A stretch of 64,000 nt of DNA from contig NZ_AP023181.1 of assembly GCF_013426915.1 (NCBI RefSeq), positions 2,316,792-2,380,791 of the forward strand, read 5' to 3'. Below the pieces are notes generated by a model that ran no database searches, was not told where the DNA came from, and was given only the letters and a program-made list of their open reading frames with translations. The translations under genes and the position numbers were made by a program. The DNA is from Paraburkholderia sp. PGU19 (GTDB lineage: Bacteria > Pseudomonadota > Gammaproteobacteria > Burkholderiales > Burkholderiaceae). Below, one piece after another: positions 63,644 through 64,000 of this stretch; position 1 is the first letter of the stretch; every line of letters starts with the position of its first letter.

Positions 63644-64000
63644 ATGTCAGAGCGCATACAGATCGAAGAGCGTGCCGATGTCTGGTGCCGGACTGTTGTG
63701 GCGATCCGCAACTTCGACGTCACGCCGGAACCCGTCAAACCACCGCGCCCGGCGGGCCTGGCGCGGCGCAGGCCGCGCACGGCCGCATGCTGGGACGGCC
63801 GAAGCCAGCCGACCGTGCGCGTGCTCGACAAGCCGACCGCGCAGACGCTGACGGTTTCATGGTGCGACGCGCGTACGGGACACTACGGCTATCAGACCTG
63901 GCGCGTGAACATCGCGCGCAGGGCCGGGCAATGCGTGCTGACGGGCCGCACGATCACGGCGGGCGAACCCGTCTACTGCCCGCGCGCGAACGGCACGCCG
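63644..64000 (+). CDS. DUF3331 family protein, 3' end outside the window
   Basis: The frame from ATG 63644 is open to the last base (119 residues seen). It starts MSERIQIEERADVWCRTVVA and contains the DUF3331 pattern LTVSWCDARTGHYGYQTWR, RAGQCVLTGRTITAGEPVYC. The two C-x-x-(S/T)-G-type cysteines suggest a small zinc-binding domain. DUF3331 proteins are common and often multicopy in Paraburkholderia and Burkholderia; function unknown. No clear ribosome binding site, so the start could be slightly different. Confidence 0.7.
   Translation, partial: MSERIQIEERADVWCRTVVAIRNFDVTPEPVKPPRPAGLARRRPRTAACWDGRSQPTVRVLDKPTAQTLTVSWCDARTGHYGYQTWRVNIARRAGQCVLTGRTITAGEPVYCPRANGTP

Noticed and set aside
1..64000. 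CRISPR arrays, tRNA or rRNA genes, insertion sequences
   Set aside because: No regularly spaced direct repeats, no cloverleaf-like or rRNA segments and no transposase frames were seen by eye; a dedicated search was not possible here.

Overview
The window looks like a chromosome or megaplasmid segment of a Burkholderiaceae bacterium, most likely Paraburkholderia or Caballeronia. Support comes from the high G+C with strong third-position G/C bias, two Burkholderia-type general porins, small DUF4148 and DUF3331 family proteins, a tandem glycine riboswitch, and many amino-acid ABC systems and LysR/IclR/AraC regulators. This assignment is inference from gene content. I see no rRNA, tRNA, CRISPR array, transposase or phage module.

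Layout. 1-6.5 kb: an amino-acid utilisation locus (MmgE/PrpD end, binding protein, LysR, argininosuccinate-lyase-like enzyme, permease, ATPase, second binding protein). 6.9-12.4 kb: a small exported protein, a large AcpA-type phosphoesterase, and a LysR/SDR/NADP-reductase set. 12.6-24 kb: a DUF4148 lipoprotein, a DASS anion transporter, a DEAD-box helicase, a beta-propeller lipoprotein, and an RCK-channel-like protein with SulP transporter and DUF2252 protein. 24.1-28.7 kb: an IclR-controlled amino-acid ABC transporter with an FAD amine/amino-acid oxidase. 28.8-30.1 kb: remnants of a two-component system. 30.6-34.4 kb: an AraC regulator convergent with a 929-residue reductase-FCD-cytochrome P450 fusion. 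35-40.5 kb: an 1821-residue kinase/AAA/GAF/PAS/histidine-kinase sensor. 41.6-47.1 kb: a patatin and a gluconate-type regulon (gntR, gntK, MFS transporter, porin) with three near-identical palindromic operators. 47.2-55.4 kb: a PLP enzyme, a penicillin-binding endopeptidase, an alcohol dehydrogenase, a nonsense-interrupted exported Trp/Gly-rich protein and a second porin. 55.8-58.3 kb: a LysR gene and a tandem glycine riboswitch in front of a DadA-like oxidoreductase. 58.9-64 kb: a DegP-like protease with an altered active-site motif, an M14 carboxypeptidase, a decayed DUF1330 gene, a TetR regulator and a DUF3331 gene cut by the window end.

The most unusual object is the protein at 31583-34372. 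It joins a BenC-type 2Fe-2S/FAD/NAD reductase, a GntR-type FCD ligand-binding domain and a complete cytochrome P450 in one chain, an arrangement that does not match the self-sufficient P450 classes I know.

A second theme is reading-frame damage. Four genes carry single-base frameshifts (about 12.1, 20.13, 30.81 and 56.61 kb), each explicable as a one-G change in a run of G. This points to sequencing or assembly error at least as much as to pseudogenes. Two further genes carry in-frame stops (53.57 and 62.03 kb), each one C-to-T change away from a glutamine codon.
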